A stretch of 64,000 nt of DNA, taken from contig CANKJK010000014.1 of the NCBI GenBank assembly GCA_947482665.1, forward strand, positions 1 to 64,000, read 5' to 3'. This document shows, one piece after another, positions 8,038 through 17,600 of the stretch (the stretch's first letter is position 1; every line of letters begins with the position of its first letter). The DNA is from Acidobacteriota bacterium. Lineage in GTDB: Bacteria > Acidobacteriota > Vicinamibacteria > Vicinamibacterales > UBA2999. A model generated the notes under the pieces. The model had not been told where the DNA came from and did not search any database. It saw nothing but the letters and a program-made list of their open reading frames with translations. A program made the translations under genes and the position numbers.

Positions 8038-9072
8038 ATGCGCCTTTCCTTTCTCGATCTGCTCCCTGTCGCCAGCGGTGGCAATGCCGCCGAGGTCATC
8101 CGGTCGGCCGCAACCGTCGCACAGGCCGCTGAAGCCGCCGGGTTCGTCCGCTACTGGGTCGCCGAGCATCACAACATGCCCAGCATTGCGAGCGCCGTGC
8201 CGGACATCCTGATCGCGCACGTCGCGGCGTTAACCTCGCGCATCCGCGTCGGAGCGGGCGGGGTCATGCTGCCCAATCACGCCCCGCTACGGATTGTCGA
8301 GGCCTTCAGGACGCTGGAGGCCCTGCATCCCGGGCGAATCGACCTTGGCCTGGGCCGGGCCCCTGGGACGGACGCTGTGACCTCGGCCGCGCTTCGGCGT
8401 GGTGCGGGCGACGACCCGAACGAGCGGCTCGCGGAGCTCCTCGCCTTCGAGCAGGGCACCTTCCCGGAGTCCCACCCGTTCCGGCAGATCACGCCCACGC
8501 CAGCCGGCGTCTCGCTCCCCCCGATCTGGATGCTCGGCTCCACGACAGCCGGCGCCGCGATCGGCGCGTCGCTGGGCGTCCGCTACGCTTTCGCTGGGCA
8601 CTTCGCCATGCGGAATGCCCAGGCGGCCTTCGCGGTGTACCGGAGCCGCTTCCAGCCATCAACGTCACTGGCCGAGCCTTATGCCATGGTGGCCGTTACT
8701 GTCATCTGCGGAGAGGACGACGCGCACGCGGCGCGCCTTGCCGCACCCGTCCGTCTCGCCATCGCGCGAAGCCTGACGGGTCAGCGGCAGCCCATCGCCA
8801 CCGAGGCGGAAGCGCTCGCGCATCAGTTCACCCCCGAGGAGGAAGCTGCGGCCAGCAGCTTTCTTGAGGGCGCGATTGTCGGAGGGCCGGAGAGGGTCAG
8901 GGACGGTCTTCACCGCCTGATTCAGGAAACGGGAGCGGACGAGGTCATGATTTCCATGCTGCTCCCCGACCTCAACGACCGGCTCGCATCCCTCGGACGC
9001 ATTGCCGCGGCTGTCAGGGTTTCACAGACAGCGCCCGGCACCAGCCCCAGCCGCCCGCCAGCCACACCCTAA
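8038..9072 (+). CDS. LLM class flavin-dependent oxidoreductase (luciferase-like)
   Basis: 344 residues, a luciferase-like monooxygenase barrel using FMNH2 or F420. It begins with the typical RLSFLDLLPV strand and contains YWVAEHHNMPSIASAVPDIL, RIRVGAGGVMLPNHAPL, RIDLGLGRAPGTD and a C-terminal IVGGPERVRDGLHRL. These match the MsnO8/YhbW-like subgroup. The substrate cannot be told from sequence. It diverges from DUF5916 (127-base gap) and converges on the YcxB-like gene with only two bases between stop codons. The C-terminal ~15 residues are Pro/Ser-rich and extend past the fold. Confidence 0.93.
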   Translation: MRLSFLDLLPVASGGNAAEVIRSAATVAQAAEAAGFVRYWVAEHHNMPSIASAVPDILIAHVAALTSRIRVGAGGVMLPNHAPLRIVEAFRTLEALHPGRIDLGLGRAPGTDAVTSAALRRGAGDDPNERLAELLAFEQGTFPESHPFRQITPTPAGVSLPPIWMLGSTTAGAAIGASLGVRYAFAGHFAMRNAQAAFAVYRSRFQPSTSLAEPYAMVAVTVICGEDDAHAARLAAPVRLAIARSLTGQRQPIATEAEALAHQFTPEEEAAASSFLEGAIVGGPERVRDGLHRLIQETGADEVMISMLLPDLNDRLASLGRIAAAVRVSQTAPGTSPSRPPATP

Positions 9073-9074
9073 GC

Positions 9075-9626
9075 TCACGACGAGGCTCCGCGCCTGGCTG
9101 CATCCCTACGTCCCTTTGCAACGCTGCCAAAGGTGCGCCACGCCTCGTCAGTGGCGAATGCCCGTCTTGGTATGACGTAACCGGCCAACGTATCCGTCAT
9201 CAGGAATAGATACCCGCCCGTCTGGACCACGTCCAGCACGCCCTCCCAGGCCGTGAAACCCCGGTGCAGGGGCGTCAACTGCCGTACCCCCTCCTCGGAG
9301 AGCGTGATCGTTCTCGGCCCGACAAGGGAACCCGTCTCGCCAGGCGCGGCAGCCAGACGATAGAGACGCGAGAGCGGCCACCAGATCGCCGGGACCAGCA
9401 CCGCGACGACAGCGGCGGACTTCGCCTCCACGTGGACACCCAATGCCCCGGAGAGGACCGCCCCGGCCAGAACGGCTCCGAGGACGAGGACCAGCCAGTA
9501 GATCGGCGTGCGCACAGACGCCCGGATCCGCGCCGTGACGAAGCGCTGGAAGGCCGACATGTCTGCACGAGTGGCCGTGAACTCGACGGAGATTTCGGTC
9601 ACCGGTGCTGCGGGTATTGACGGCAT
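9075..9626 (-). CDS. YcxB-like membrane protein
   Basis: 183 residues with two adjacent hydrophobic segments (about 43-60 YWLVLVLGAVLAGAVLSG and 71-87), followed by a soluble domain with RTITLSEEGVRQL, FTAWEGVLDVVQTGGYLFLM and AGYVIPRRAF. This order matches the YcxB-like family, whose role is unknown. It lies just beyond the terminator that ends the upstream ankyrin gene, so it probably has its own promoter in the ~40-base leader. It is unrelated in base composition or function to its convergent LLM neighbour. Confidence 0.8.
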   Translation of the reverse strand: MPSIPAAPVTEISVEFTATRADMSAFQRFVTARIRASVRTPIYWLVLVLGAVLAGAVLSGALGVHVEAKSAAVVAVLVPAIWWPLSRLYRLAAAPGETGSLVGPRTITLSEEGVRQLTPLHRGFTAWEGVLDVVQTGGYLFLMTDTLAGYVIPRRAFATDEAWRTFGSVAKGRRDAARRGASS

Positions 9627-9658
9627 GGGGATCCCATTCAGGGCCAGATAGACCCGTG

Positions 9659-9695
9659 AAAGAAAAAGGGCCGAGGCGCGTCAGCGCCTCGGCCC
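9659..9695 (-). terminator. Intrinsic terminator after the DUF1592-DUF1552-ankyrin operon
   Basis: A perfect 12-bp stem (9668-9679 with 9684-9695) with a 4-base loop is followed, in minus-strand reading, by a T-rich tract (complement of 9659-9667). It begins 23 bases after the ankyrin stop codon. This is the clearest rho-independent terminator in the window. Confidence 0.9.
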
Positions 9696-9717
9696 TCGAA
9701 TGCCACCGCGGTGTGAA

Positions 9718-11454
9718 CTACTTGCCCGCGACGTAGGGCTCCGTGTCCGTGATCTGGCTCTGGGCGTCAACCGACACGACCTTCACCAATCCCGCCACGT
9801 TCGCTTTGATCTCGGCATCAATCGCCGGCACGTACCCGGCGCCTTCAGACCGGACAATCTGTCCGACCTTGTACTTCGCACCAACGGTCAGCAGGCTCGT
9901 GTCGTTGACCTTTGGCTTGTCTGGCGCCTGACGGCCGATCTTCGTGTAGTACTCGCGAAGATACACGGCCGTCTGCGGCTGCGCCTTGAAGAATCCGGCG
10001 AAGAACTGGCCGTCGCACACCTGAATCGGCTTCCAGCCCAGAAGATTCGCCTGATCGAGGCTGGCCGTCGCACCGTGATCGAGCAGATACCCCGCCACGG
10101 AATTCGTGCCGCTATAGCAGGCGCCATGGAGCGCGGTCTCACCATTCTTATTGACCGCCGCGACTGGAATCTTCAACTCTTCGACCAGATACTTCACGGC
10201 CTCATAGCGCTCCTGCTCCGTCCCCGCGTCTTCGAGCGGGTTCAGGATGCTGGTGCCAGCGGCCACCATGAGCGGCGTGTCCTCGTCCGCGTTCTTGATG
10301 TTCGGATCCGCGCCGTTGGCGATCAGGAGCTTCATCATCGGAACGTCCGCCACCTTCGCCGCCTGCAGGAACGCCGTGGCGCCTACGCGGTTGAAGCGGT
10401 TGCGGTAACCGTCGCCGAAGCTCTTCGTCGCCTGTGCGTTGACCTTCGCGCCCTTGTCGATCATCTTCTTCGCGAGCGACAGGCTGTCCACCGTGCCGGT
10501 CGGCTCGGGATTCAGGGGGCCGAACTTCGCATTCAGACGGCGGGTCCACACCAGCTGCTGGAGCGCCGTGTAGCCGGGTCCCTTGTTCGGGTCTGCGCCC
10601 CGGTCCAGCAGCACGCTGGCCAGCTCATAGTGACGGTTCAGGACCGCCAGGAGGAGCACCGTGGTGCCATCGCCCGGCTTCTCATCGTTGACGTTCGCGC
10701 CTGCGTCGAGCAGCGTCTTGACGACATCGATGTGCCCCTCGCGCGCGGCCCACATCACCGGGGTGAACTCGAGACCGTTCGTGTTCGGAGCCCAAGCCGG
10801 ATCGCGGTGCGCGCGCAGACCGATGGGGTCGTTCACTCGCGGAATGCGTCCGCCCATGGCGCCCGGCTTCGGAGCCTTCGAGCGGGCATTGACGTTCGCT
10901 CCCGCCTCGAGCAGCACCTTCACCACGGAGTTGGCACCTTCCGAGGCTGCCCACATGATCGCAGTCTGCTTGCGCTCACCTTCGGCGACATTGGCGTTGG
11001 CGCCCTTGGCCAGCAGGACCTTGACCGCATCCGCGTTGCCAGAACGTGCCGCCATCATGACAGCCGGCTCACCAGTCAGGACGGCGTTCGCGTCCTCACC
11101 CTTGGCGAGCAGGAGCTCGATGACACCGGCGTTGCCCTTGTTGCAGGCCAGAGCGAACGGCGTGGCACCTGCCCGCGTCGCGGCCTTGACGTTCGCGCCG
11201 GCTTTGATCAGGAGGTCAGCCAGCTGCGTGTTGCCAATGTGAGCGGCCCAGTGCAGCGCCGTCGTGCCATCGGCCTCCGCGGCGTTCACGTCGACCTTCT
11301 GCGCGAGCAGGGTCTTCACAGTGGCCACGTTGCCGTTCTTCACCGCGTCGATCAGCGCAACGCGGCGGGCGGCCGCCTCCGAAGAGGCGGCCACCACGAG
11401 GGTCAGGAGAAGCGCGGAGGCCCCGAGGGCCAGGCGCCGGAAGTTGCGGGTCAT
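9718..11454 (-). CDS. Secreted ankyrin-repeat protein
   Basis: 578 residues. Signal peptide (MTRNFRRLALGASALLLTLV, cut near SSEAAA), then about ten to eleven ankyrin repeats of the TALHWAAHIGN / TPFALACNKGN / TPVMWAAREGH type, with spacer loops around 200-220 and 330-360. A non-ankyrin C-terminal segment ends ITDTEPYVAGK. A periplasmic scaffold role is likely. An AGGAG 8 bases before the ATG at 11454 fixes the start over upstream GTG/ATG codons. Third gene of the operon with DUF1592 and DUF1552; this trio recurs in Acidobacteria and Planctomycetes, from general knowledge. Confidence 0.93.
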   Translation of the reverse strand: MTRNFRRLALGASALLLTLVVAASSEAAARRVALIDAVKNGNVATVKTLLAQKVDVNAAEADGTTALHWAAHIGNTQLADLLIKAGANVKAATRAGATPFALACNKGNAGVIELLLAKGEDANAVLTGEPAVMMAARSGNADAVKVLLAKGANANVAEGERKQTAIMWAASEGANSVVKVLLEAGANVNARSKAPKPGAMGGRIPRVNDPIGLRAHRDPAWAPNTNGLEFTPVMWAAREGHIDVVKTLLDAGANVNDEKPGDGTTVLLLAVLNRHYELASVLLDRGADPNKGPGYTALQQLVWTRRLNAKFGPLNPEPTGTVDSLSLAKKMIDKGAKVNAQATKSFGDGYRNRFNRVGATAFLQAAKVADVPMMKLLIANGADPNIKNADEDTPLMVAAGTSILNPLEDAGTEQERYEAVKYLVEELKIPVAAVNKNGETALHGACYSGTNSVAGYLLDHGATASLDQANLLGWKPIQVCDGQFFAGFFKAQPQTAVYLREYYTKIGRQAPDKPKVNDTSLLTVGAKYKVGQIVRSEGAGYVPAIDAEIKANVAGLVKVVSVDAQSQITDTEPYVAGK

Positions 11455-11476
11455 CTGCATCACTCCTGCGTTCCGA

Positions 11477-12823
11477 CTAGATGTCGGTCAACATGCCGGT
11501 CGAGTCGCCGATGTGATCCATGGGCACGCCAGCCTTGTCGAGCAGGGCCATGTGCAGGTTCATCATCGGCTGCTTGATCTTCGGGTCGTAGTCAATGTAG
11601 CGGTCGCCCTTGACCTTGCCGTTCAGCTTGCCCACCAGCAGCACCGGCAGGTCGAGCGGACTGTGGAGGTCGCCATCGCTCTGACCGGCTCCGTAGACGA
11701 GAGCCGCGTGATCGAGCAGCGTGCCGTCGCCATCCTGCGTCTTCGCCATCTTCTCGTAGAAGTGGTGCATCAGCGAGATGTGGTACGTGTTGATCTTGGT
11801 CAGCTGCGACTGCTTGTACGGGTCGTTCTGGTGGTGCGAGCACTCGTGGTGGCCTTCGGGCACCCCGATGTTGTTGTAGTTCTTGTTGCCCTGCTCGCGC
11901 GCGATGGAGAACGTCGCGACGCGGGTCAGGTCGGCCTGATACGCGAGGAAGATCAAGTCCAGCATCAGAAGCGTGTGCTCCTCGAACGTCTCGGGGATAC
12001 CCACCGGACGCTCAATGAGGGCCACGTCCGAATTCTGGCTCTGCTTCTCGGCCTTCTGGATGCGGAGCTCCGCGTCACGAATGGCCTGGAGGTACTCGTC
12101 CACGCGCGACTTGTCACCGGCGCCAATCTTTACGCCGAGGAGCGACAGGTCCGACTGGACGGTGTCGAGAATGCTCTTGTCCGAGCGCATCCGCTTGAGA
12201 CGGGCCTGCTTGTCGCTCTCCTCGCCGAAGAGGCGCTCAAACACCACGCGCGGATTCCGCTCCATCGGGTTCGGCACCGTGGGCGACTTCCACGAGATCG
12301 TGTTGACGTAGAGGCAGCTGTAGCCGTTGTCGCACGAACCCACCTGATCGGACGGGTCGGTGCAGATTTCCAGCGACTCAAGCACCGTCTCCTTGCCCAG
12401 ACCACGCGCGGCATACTGGTCGGCCGTCGTGGCCAGGCGCACATCCGCCTCGCCCGACTTCGCCAGCACGCCGGAGAGCCACGCCGACTGGTTCCGCGTG
12501 TGCGGACCACCGCCGTCGCCCAGACCGGCGGAGTAGTTGTTGAGGTTGCCGAGGACGGTCACGTACTGCTTGAGGTCCTGCAGGCCGCCGAGCGTCTGCG
12601 ACAGGACGAAGTCCTTGCCAGCCCCTGGCGTCTTCGGCTTCCACAGCGGCATGTGCATGCCGTTGGGCACGTAGAAGAAGCCCAGGCGCGGCGGTGCCGC
12701 AGCCGCGGTCTTGGACGAGGCCGTCAGCGCCGGAACCATGGCGTCGAGCAGCGGCAGAGCAAGGGTGACACCTGCGCCGCGAAGGAAGGTGCGCCGGGGA
12801 AGGGCCATCTTGGTAACGATCAT
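11477..12823 (-). CDS. DUF1552 protein with Tat signal
   Basis: 448 residues. A twin-arginine leader (PRRTFLRGAGVTLALPLLDA) predicts folded export by Tat. The body matches DUF1552: LGFFYVPNGMHMPLWKP, HTRNQSAWLSGV, LFGEESDKQARLKRM and a C-terminal LLVGKLNGKVKGDRYIDY. DUF1552 is related to the DUF1501/alkaline-phosphatase-like export group; its reaction is unknown. It is almost always next to a DUF1592 cytochrome, as here (42-base gap). Shine-Dalgarno AAGGAG precedes the ATG at 12823. Probable function: a periplasmic partner of the cytochrome in oxidising or hydrolysing a polymer (inference). Confidence 0.94.
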   Translation of the reverse strand: MIVTKMALPRRTFLRGAGVTLALPLLDAMVPALTASSKTAAAAPPRLGFFYVPNGMHMPLWKPKTPGAGKDFVLSQTLGGLQDLKQYVTVLGNLNNYSAGLGDGGGPHTRNQSAWLSGVLAKSGEADVRLATTADQYAARGLGKETVLESLEICTDPSDQVGSCDNGYSCLYVNTISWKSPTVPNPMERNPRVVFERLFGEESDKQARLKRMRSDKSILDTVQSDLSLLGVKIGAGDKSRVDEYLQAIRDAELRIQKAEKQSQNSDVALIERPVGIPETFEEHTLLMLDLIFLAYQADLTRVATFSIAREQGNKNYNNIGVPEGHHECSHHQNDPYKQSQLTKINTYHISLMHHFYEKMAKTQDGDGTLLDHAALVYGAGQSDGDLHSPLDLPVLLVGKLNGKVKGDRYIDYDPKIKQPMMNLHMALLDKAGVPMDHIGDSTGMLTDI

Positions 12824-12865
12824 CGCTCTCTCCTTATAAACGGGCGTTGCTATTGTCTGCGACGG

Positions 12866-15295
12866 CTAGCGCGCAATCGAGGCCGACTGCGTCGCCGGTG
12901 CCACAGCCGCCGCTTTCCTCATTTGGAACGGAACACTCTTCACGATACCCAGGACGATCGACGAGAACTTGTAGTTGCTCGCCGCCGCGTCCGCCACGAC
13001 CTTGCGGACAGCCGGAGCGTCGTAGAACTCGGTGCCGCGACCAAGGGCATACATCATGAGCTTGTTCGTCATGGTGTTCACGAACTGCTCCTTCTTCGAA
13101 ATCATCAGCGCGCGGAAATCGTTGATGCCCGCGAACTTGGTGCCGTCCGGCAGCGTCCCGGATGCGTCGATCGGCTGGAAGCCGGCGTCGACAACCCGCC
13201 ACTTGCCAATGCCGTCGAACTGCTCGAGCGCGAATCCGGCCGGGTCGATATTGCTGTGGCAGGAGGCGCACACGGGGTTCGCGCGGTGCTTCGCCATCAG
13301 CTCACGCACGGTCAACACACGGCCGTCCGCCTGCTTCTGCTCTGGCAGCGGTGGCACGTTGGCGGGCGGTGACGGAGGCGGCGTGCCCAGCATGTTTTCG
13401 AGAATCCAGCGACCGCGCACAACCGGCGAGGTCCGCGTGGACCGCGAGGTCACGAGGAGCAGCAGCCCCTTGCCGAGGAGGCCGCGACGCGGGCTGTCGG
13501 CCGCGAGCTGCACCCGACGGAAGTCCGTCCCGTACACCCCGGGGATGCCGTAGTGCTTGGCAAGCCGGTCATTCAGGAAGGTGAAGTCGCCGTCGAGCAG
13601 GTCGAGAGCGCTCCGGTCCTCACGAACCACCGTCGAGAAGAACATCTCGATTTCCTTCTTGAACGCCTGCCGCAGCGTCTCATCGAAGTTCGGGAAGATC
13701 GGCTCCGACGGGAGTGAGGCCTTGAGATTGCGGACCCAGAGCCACTGCGAGGCGAAGCTCGTGGTCAGGGACTCGGCGCGCGGATCCGCCAGCATGCGCT
13801 TGACCTGCTTCTCGAGCACGCCAGGCGCGCGGAGCTGGCCGGTGGCTGCCAGGCTCAGGAGCTGTTCGTCCGGCACGCTGCTCCAGATGAAGAACGAGAG
13901 GCGCGACGCCAGATCGATATCGCTGATCTTGTAGACGCCGTCTGGGCCGGGCTTGACCGGGTCGGCCGTCACGCGGAACAGGAAGTTCGGGTTGACCAGC
14001 ATGGCGCGAAGACTGCGCTCGATGCCGGATTCGAAGTCGCCCTCGGCGCGCCCTTCCTTGTACTGCGCCATCAGCACGTCGGTGTCGTGGGCAGTCAACG
14101 GGCGGCGATAGAGGCGCCGACCGAGCTTGGTCACAACGGTGCGAGCGCAGGCCTCTTCGGTCGCCGCGCCGGCCGGCTTACACGCAAAGACCTTCTGGCG
14201 GCTGGGCGTATCGCCCCGGCCGAGGACCTTCGCGGGCCCGCGCAGGGTCACTGACGTCACGCCACGCGCACCGCCGAACCCGGCATCGCCGCCGTTGCCA
14301 CCACCGCCGTAGTAGGGCGTCCGGTCACCTTCGACCTTCAGCGTCGGCGACACCTTCAGATAGGCCGCCGTCACTTCGTGCGGGCCTGCCTTCACGACCA
14401 TCTTGTGCGTGATCGTATTTTCGGCCGGGCCAGCCAGGTCGTACTCCGGGCCCCGGGGCTTGGGGGCAAAGTCGAACAGCTTGATCCGTTCGCCGTCGAT
14501 GGCGAAATCGATCTGGCCCTTGTTGCCGACCGCGATCTCGAACTCATATTCCCCATCCACCGGGAAGATGTGCGTGAATCGCGTGCCGCCGCGGGTACCG
14601 AACGGCATGCCGTCGATGTAGACGTCCTGACGCTGAGCGGGCGGCGACTTGAACTGCAGTTCGACCGGGGGCGGCGTGCCGCCGACCGCGGTCCGCGCCA
14701 CCTTCAGGGCCACGGAGAGGTACTGCTCGGTCAACGTCTGCGTCAGACGCAGCGACGTCGCGATGTTGTCGAACGCCGCCTGACCGCCGCCGGAGTCGTC
14801 AATCGGGAGCAGGTCGCTGAAATCCATCTCCATGCCGAGCACGTCCCGCACGATGTTGCCGTATTCGGTGCGGTTCAGCCGGTGAAGCGATTCGGTGCGG
14901 CCGGGATTCGGATGCCTGGCCGACGCGCCGTCCAGTTCCGTTTCCAGCCAGGACGCGAAACCGTCATAGGCGGCCTTCTCGGGGCGCGGAGCTCCGGGGG
15001 GCGGCATCACGCCACCACGCACCTTGCGCACCACGCGTTCCCAGGTCGCGCCGTTCTCTCCAACCTTCGTCACATCCGCGTTATCCAGACGCATCTTGCC
15101 GTTCTGAACGCGGGCGTTGTGGCAACCGACGCAGTACTTATCCAGCAAGGCGCGCTTGTCTGCCGTGGAAGCGGCAGTTGTGGCGCTTGCGGACTTCGGC
15201 GCGGCCTGCTGCGCAGCCGCACTGACAACGCCCTGCGGCGCCAATGTCAGTGCCATGAGACTGGCAACTCCCACCAATACGTGCTTAACCTTCAT
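12866..15295 (-). CDS. DUF1587/1592/1588/1585 multidomain cytochrome c
   Basis: 809 residues. Signal peptide (MKVKHVLVGVASLMALTLAP), then a class-I heme motif CVGCH near residue 55 with MPPPGAP as the distal Met region. Next come DUF1587 (SLHRLNRTEYGNIVRDVLGM), a family-36-like beta sandwich, DUF1595, DUF1592 (FLFRVTADPVKPG to FFIWSSVPDEQLL), DUF1588 (FTFLNDRLAKHYGIPGVYG) and DUF1585 with a second heme motif, CASCH, near 715. Planctomycete-type cytochromes of this build are periplasmic and of unproven substrate. AGGAGG lies 9 bases before the ATG at 15295. First gene of the three-gene operon. Confidence 0.95.
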   Translation of the reverse strand: MKVKHVLVGVASLMALTLAPQGVVSAAAQQAAPKSASATTAASTADKRALLDKYCVGCHNARVQNGKMRLDNADVTKVGENGATWERVVRKVRGGVMPPPGAPRPEKAAYDGFASWLETELDGASARHPNPGRTESLHRLNRTEYGNIVRDVLGMEMDFSDLLPIDDSGGGQAAFDNIATSLRLTQTLTEQYLSVALKVARTAVGGTPPPVELQFKSPPAQRQDVYIDGMPFGTRGGTRFTHIFPVDGEYEFEIAVGNKGQIDFAIDGERIKLFDFAPKPRGPEYDLAGPAENTITHKMVVKAGPHEVTAAYLKVSPTLKVEGDRTPYYGGGGNGGDAGFGGARGVTSVTLRGPAKVLGRGDTPSRQKVFACKPAGAATEEACARTVVTKLGRRLYRRPLTAHDTDVLMAQYKEGRAEGDFESGIERSLRAMLVNPNFLFRVTADPVKPGPDGVYKISDIDLASRLSFFIWSSVPDEQLLSLAATGQLRAPGVLEKQVKRMLADPRAESLTTSFASQWLWVRNLKASLPSEPIFPNFDETLRQAFKKEIEMFFSTVVREDRSALDLLDGDFTFLNDRLAKHYGIPGVYGTDFRRVQLAADSPRRGLLGKGLLLLVTSRSTRTSPVVRGRWILENMLGTPPPSPPANVPPLPEQKQADGRVLTVRELMAKHRANPVCASCHSNIDPAGFALEQFDGIGKWRVVDAGFQPIDASGTLPDGTKFAGINDFRALMISKKEQFVNTMTNKLMMYALGRGTEFYDAPAVRKVVADAAASNYKFSSIVLGIVKSVPFQMRKAAAVAPATQSASIAR

Positions 15296-15439
15296 GAGCG
15301 ACACTCCTCCTAGCCCACTACCGACTACTAAGTAGCTGGATGTTATACCCCAAAACCCGTAGATCCTGTCGCTAATTGTCTCCACAGGACTAGACCCGAC
15401 AGAACAGGCCTAAACATCTGTAAAGAAAGCCATTTAGGC
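15296..15439. promoter_or_regulatory. Promoter region of the DUF1592 operon
   Basis: 144 non-coding bases. On the minus strand a TATAAC hexamer (about 15339-15344) with a GACAGG hexamer 17 bases upstream is a possible promoter, followed by the AGGAGG ribosome binding site. The match is modest, and a TGGAGAC...ACAGG region upstream forms only a weak inverted repeat. Confidence 0.35.
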
Positions 15440-15441
15440 CT
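15406..15441 (-). terminator. Inverted repeat spanning the SDR stop codon
   Basis: AGGCCTAAA at 15406-15414 is perfectly complementary to TTTAGGCCT at 15433-15441, with an 18-base spacer. The inner arm includes the TAG stop of the SDR gene. Without a T-run it is a poor intrinsic terminator, and it could also be an operator for the DUF1592 promoter. Confidence 0.35.
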
Positions 15442-16963
15442 ACCAGTCTGTTGCCTTGTAATCCTTGAGGAACTTACCCCACATGTGGGTGCCGGTGTTC
15501 TCGCCCGCGATGATGGGGTCGACGATTCTGGCCGCTCCGTCGAGGATATCGAGCGGGGGGTGAAAGCGCTGTTCGCGGGTCTTGCGGGCCGCGATGACTT
15601 CCGGGTCCTCGTCTGTCACCCACCCGGTGTCCACGCTGTTCATGTGGATCGCATCGACCTGATAGTCGGCCGCCGCAGTCCGGGTCATCATGTTGAGCGC
15701 GGCCTTCGCCATGTTCGTATGGGGGTGCTTGGTCGTCTTGAAGCGACGATAGAACTGCCCTTCGACCGCCGAGACATTGACGATGTGCTTGGCCCCGGGC
15801 GTGCGGCGCATGAGGTCCCGCAAGCGGCCGTTGATGATGAACGGGGCAATGGCATTGACCAGGTGCACCTCGAGCAACTCCACCGCGGAGACCTCGTCGA
15901 GCATGAGCCGCCACGAGTTCCGGTCGCGCAGATCGACCTGCTGGAGGTCCTGATCCAGTTGCCCCTCAGGGAAGAGCGTGGCGCTCCGCTGCAGGTCGGT
16001 CGGCAACAGCGAGACCTGGGAGAGCGCGGCGCTCGACGCCAGGACCGGGCGAGCCGTCTCCAGCGCAGCCCCCTGCCCGGTCGGCGAAGGAGGCAACTGC
16101 CGTAGCTGTTCATAGTGCCCCAGAAGGCGCCGGGCATCTGGGGAGAGTGTGGCCCCGCCCGCGTCTTCGCCCGCCATCATGTGCGCGTAGAACCCGGGCG
16201 GCCGCCTGACGGTCTGGCACGCGTTATTCACGATGTAGTCAAGCCGGTCAAGCGAGGCATTCAGATGGGCGCAGAAGGCCTCGACGCTTGGCGTGTGGCG
16301 CAGGTCCAGTCCATAGACATCGACCCGGTCGCCCCACACTGCAAAGTCCGGTTCGGCGGCAAAGCGGGCGGCGGCATCGCGGGGAAACCGGGTGGACACG
16401 ATGAGCCGCGCGCCGCACCGCAGGAGCTTCAGTCCGGCCTGATAGCCGATCTTCACCCGCCCGCCTGTCAGCAGAGCGACGCGGCCACGCAGGTCGGTGA
16501 ACTCGCCGCGCTTGTCGAAATTGAACGCGGCGCACGGCGGACAGAGCTGGTCGTAGAACGCGTGGAGCTGCTCATAGGGCTGCTTGCAGACATAGCAGTG
16601 CCGCACGTCCTCAACCCGCGGGGCGGCATCTGCCTCGTGACGGTCCTCGGGTTCAAACGCCTTCGGGGGAAAGACGTTCGGCGTGGTAAACACCGGCTTG
16701 CGGCGCAGCGTCCGGATTCCGGTGTCGTGCAGCCGCGCGTCGTCGGCGTGCGCGCGGGCCGCCCGACGCTCCCGCGCCGCAGCCTTCGACAGCTTCCGGC
16801 GCTCCAGACGGTCCGGGCTATAGACCCGCGCCAGTGCCTGCAGGAAGCGCTCACGCTCGTCGGCGGACACCTCGTCCAGGAGACGCCGGTCGACCGTGAG
16901 CTCCTCGAGCAGTGCCAGCGCCAGCCGGACCCGTTCGGCCGGCGTGGTGGTGATAGATCCCAT
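15440..16963 (-). CDS. SDR-family oxidoreductase with N-terminal zinc-knuckle region
   Basis: 507 residues. The N-terminal ~120 are helical and charged. Then CYVCKQPY...LCPPCAAFN gives two CxxC pairs (about 128-152), a likely zinc site. A Rossmann SDR domain follows from about 160 ([44 protein letters not shown]). The usual catalytic YxxxK is replaced: the Lys sits in [14 protein letters not shown] with Thr where Tyr is expected. Function unknown; soluble. Length is about twice a classical SDR. The ATG at 16963 is the first Met that starts the conserved helical region. Divergent from the TMEM175-type channel. Confidence 0.9.
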   Translation of the reverse strand: MGSITTTPAERVRLALALLEELTVDRRLLDEVSADERERFLQALARVYSPDRLERRKLSKAAARERRAARAHADDARLHDTGIRTLRRKPVFTTPNVFPPKAFEPEDRHEADAAPRVEDVRHCYVCKQPYEQLHAFYDQLCPPCAAFNFDKRGEFTDLRGRVALLTGGRVKIGYQAGLKLLRCGARLIVSTRFPRDAAARFAAEPDFAVWGDRVDVYGLDLRHTPSVEAFCAHLNASLDRLDYIVNNACQTVRRPPGFYAHMMAGEDAGGATLSPDARRLLGHYEQLRQLPPSPTGQGAALETARPVLASSAALSQVSLLPTDLQRSATLFPEGQLDQDLQQVDLRDRNSWRLMLDEVSAVELLEVHLVNAIAPFIINGRLRDLMRRTPGAKHIVNVSAVEGQFYRRFKTTKHPHTNMAKAALNMMTRTAAADYQVDAIHMNSVDTGWVTDEDPEVIAARKTREQRFHPPLDILDGAARIVDPIIAGENTGTHMWGKFLKDYKATDW

Positions 16964-17030
16964 CCCGCTATTGTGGCATCCCCGCGGGTGGGTCTTGCGC
17001 CGCGCCCGCGCCCGGTGCCATCGTGTGCGG

Positions 17031-17600
17031 GTGACCAAGAACAGGCTCGAAGCGTTCAGCGACGGCGTCATCGCCATCCTCATCACGATCATGGTGCTGG
17101 AGCTCAAGGTGCCGGATGACCCGTCCCTGCAGGGCCTGCGCGCCGTCGCACCAACTCTGGTCACCTACGCACTCAGCTACCTCTACCTGGGCATCTACTG
17201 GAACAACCACCACCACCTGATTCACGCGGCGGAGCACATTAATGGCGCCGTGCTCTGGGCAAACCTGTTTCTGCTCTTCTGGCTGTCATTGATCCCCTTC
17301 GCCACGCACTGGATGGGCCACTCCAGCTTCGCGCCAGGCCCGACGGCCCTCTACGGCGTGATCCTGCTCCTGGCCGCCGGCAGCTTCAAGCTGCTCGTGA
17401 TCAGTCTGCTCCGGATCCGGAGCAACACGCGGCTGGCGCAAGCACTCGGCACCGACCGCAAGGGCAACGTTTCGGTGGTCGTCTATGTCCTCGCCACCGT
17501 GATTGCGCGTAGCCACCAGACAACGGCCCTCTTCCTGTATGCGGCGGTTGCGGCGATGTGGCTCGTGCCAGACCGCCGCATCGAACGGCGCGCGGCCTAG
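17031..17600 (+). CDS. TMEM175-like (DUF1211) potassium channel family protein
   Basis: 189 residues, six predicted TM helices. It starts with the family hallmark [20 protein letters not shown] (R-x3-FSDG), then [32 protein letters not shown] and [14 protein letters not shown]. Bacterial TMEM175 proteins are tetrameric leak K+ channels with hydrophobic filters. The GTG at 17031 gives the usual short N-terminus; a GTG at 17025 is also possible, and the Shine-Dalgarno is weak. The TAG stop is formed at the junction with the palindromic element that follows. Confidence 0.9.
   Translation: MTKNRLEAFSDGVIAILITIMVLELKVPDDPSLQGLRAVAPTLVTYALSYLYLGIYWNNHHHLIHAAEHINGAVLWANLFLLFWLSLIPFATHWMGHSSFAPGPTALYGVILLLAAGSFKLLVISLLRIRSNTRLAQALGTDRKGNVSVVVYVLATVIARSHQTTALFLYAAVAAMWLVPDRRIERRAA

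Noticed and set aside
9700-11577. Long plus-strand open frame over the ankyrin gene
   Set aside because: Antisense shadow in high-GC code; Arg/His-rich translation with no family, while the minus frame has signal peptide and ankyrin repeats.
11264-13372. 702-codon plus-strand frame over the ankyrin, DUF1552 and DUF1592 genes
   Set aside because: It crosses three clearly functional minus-strand genes and has no family features.
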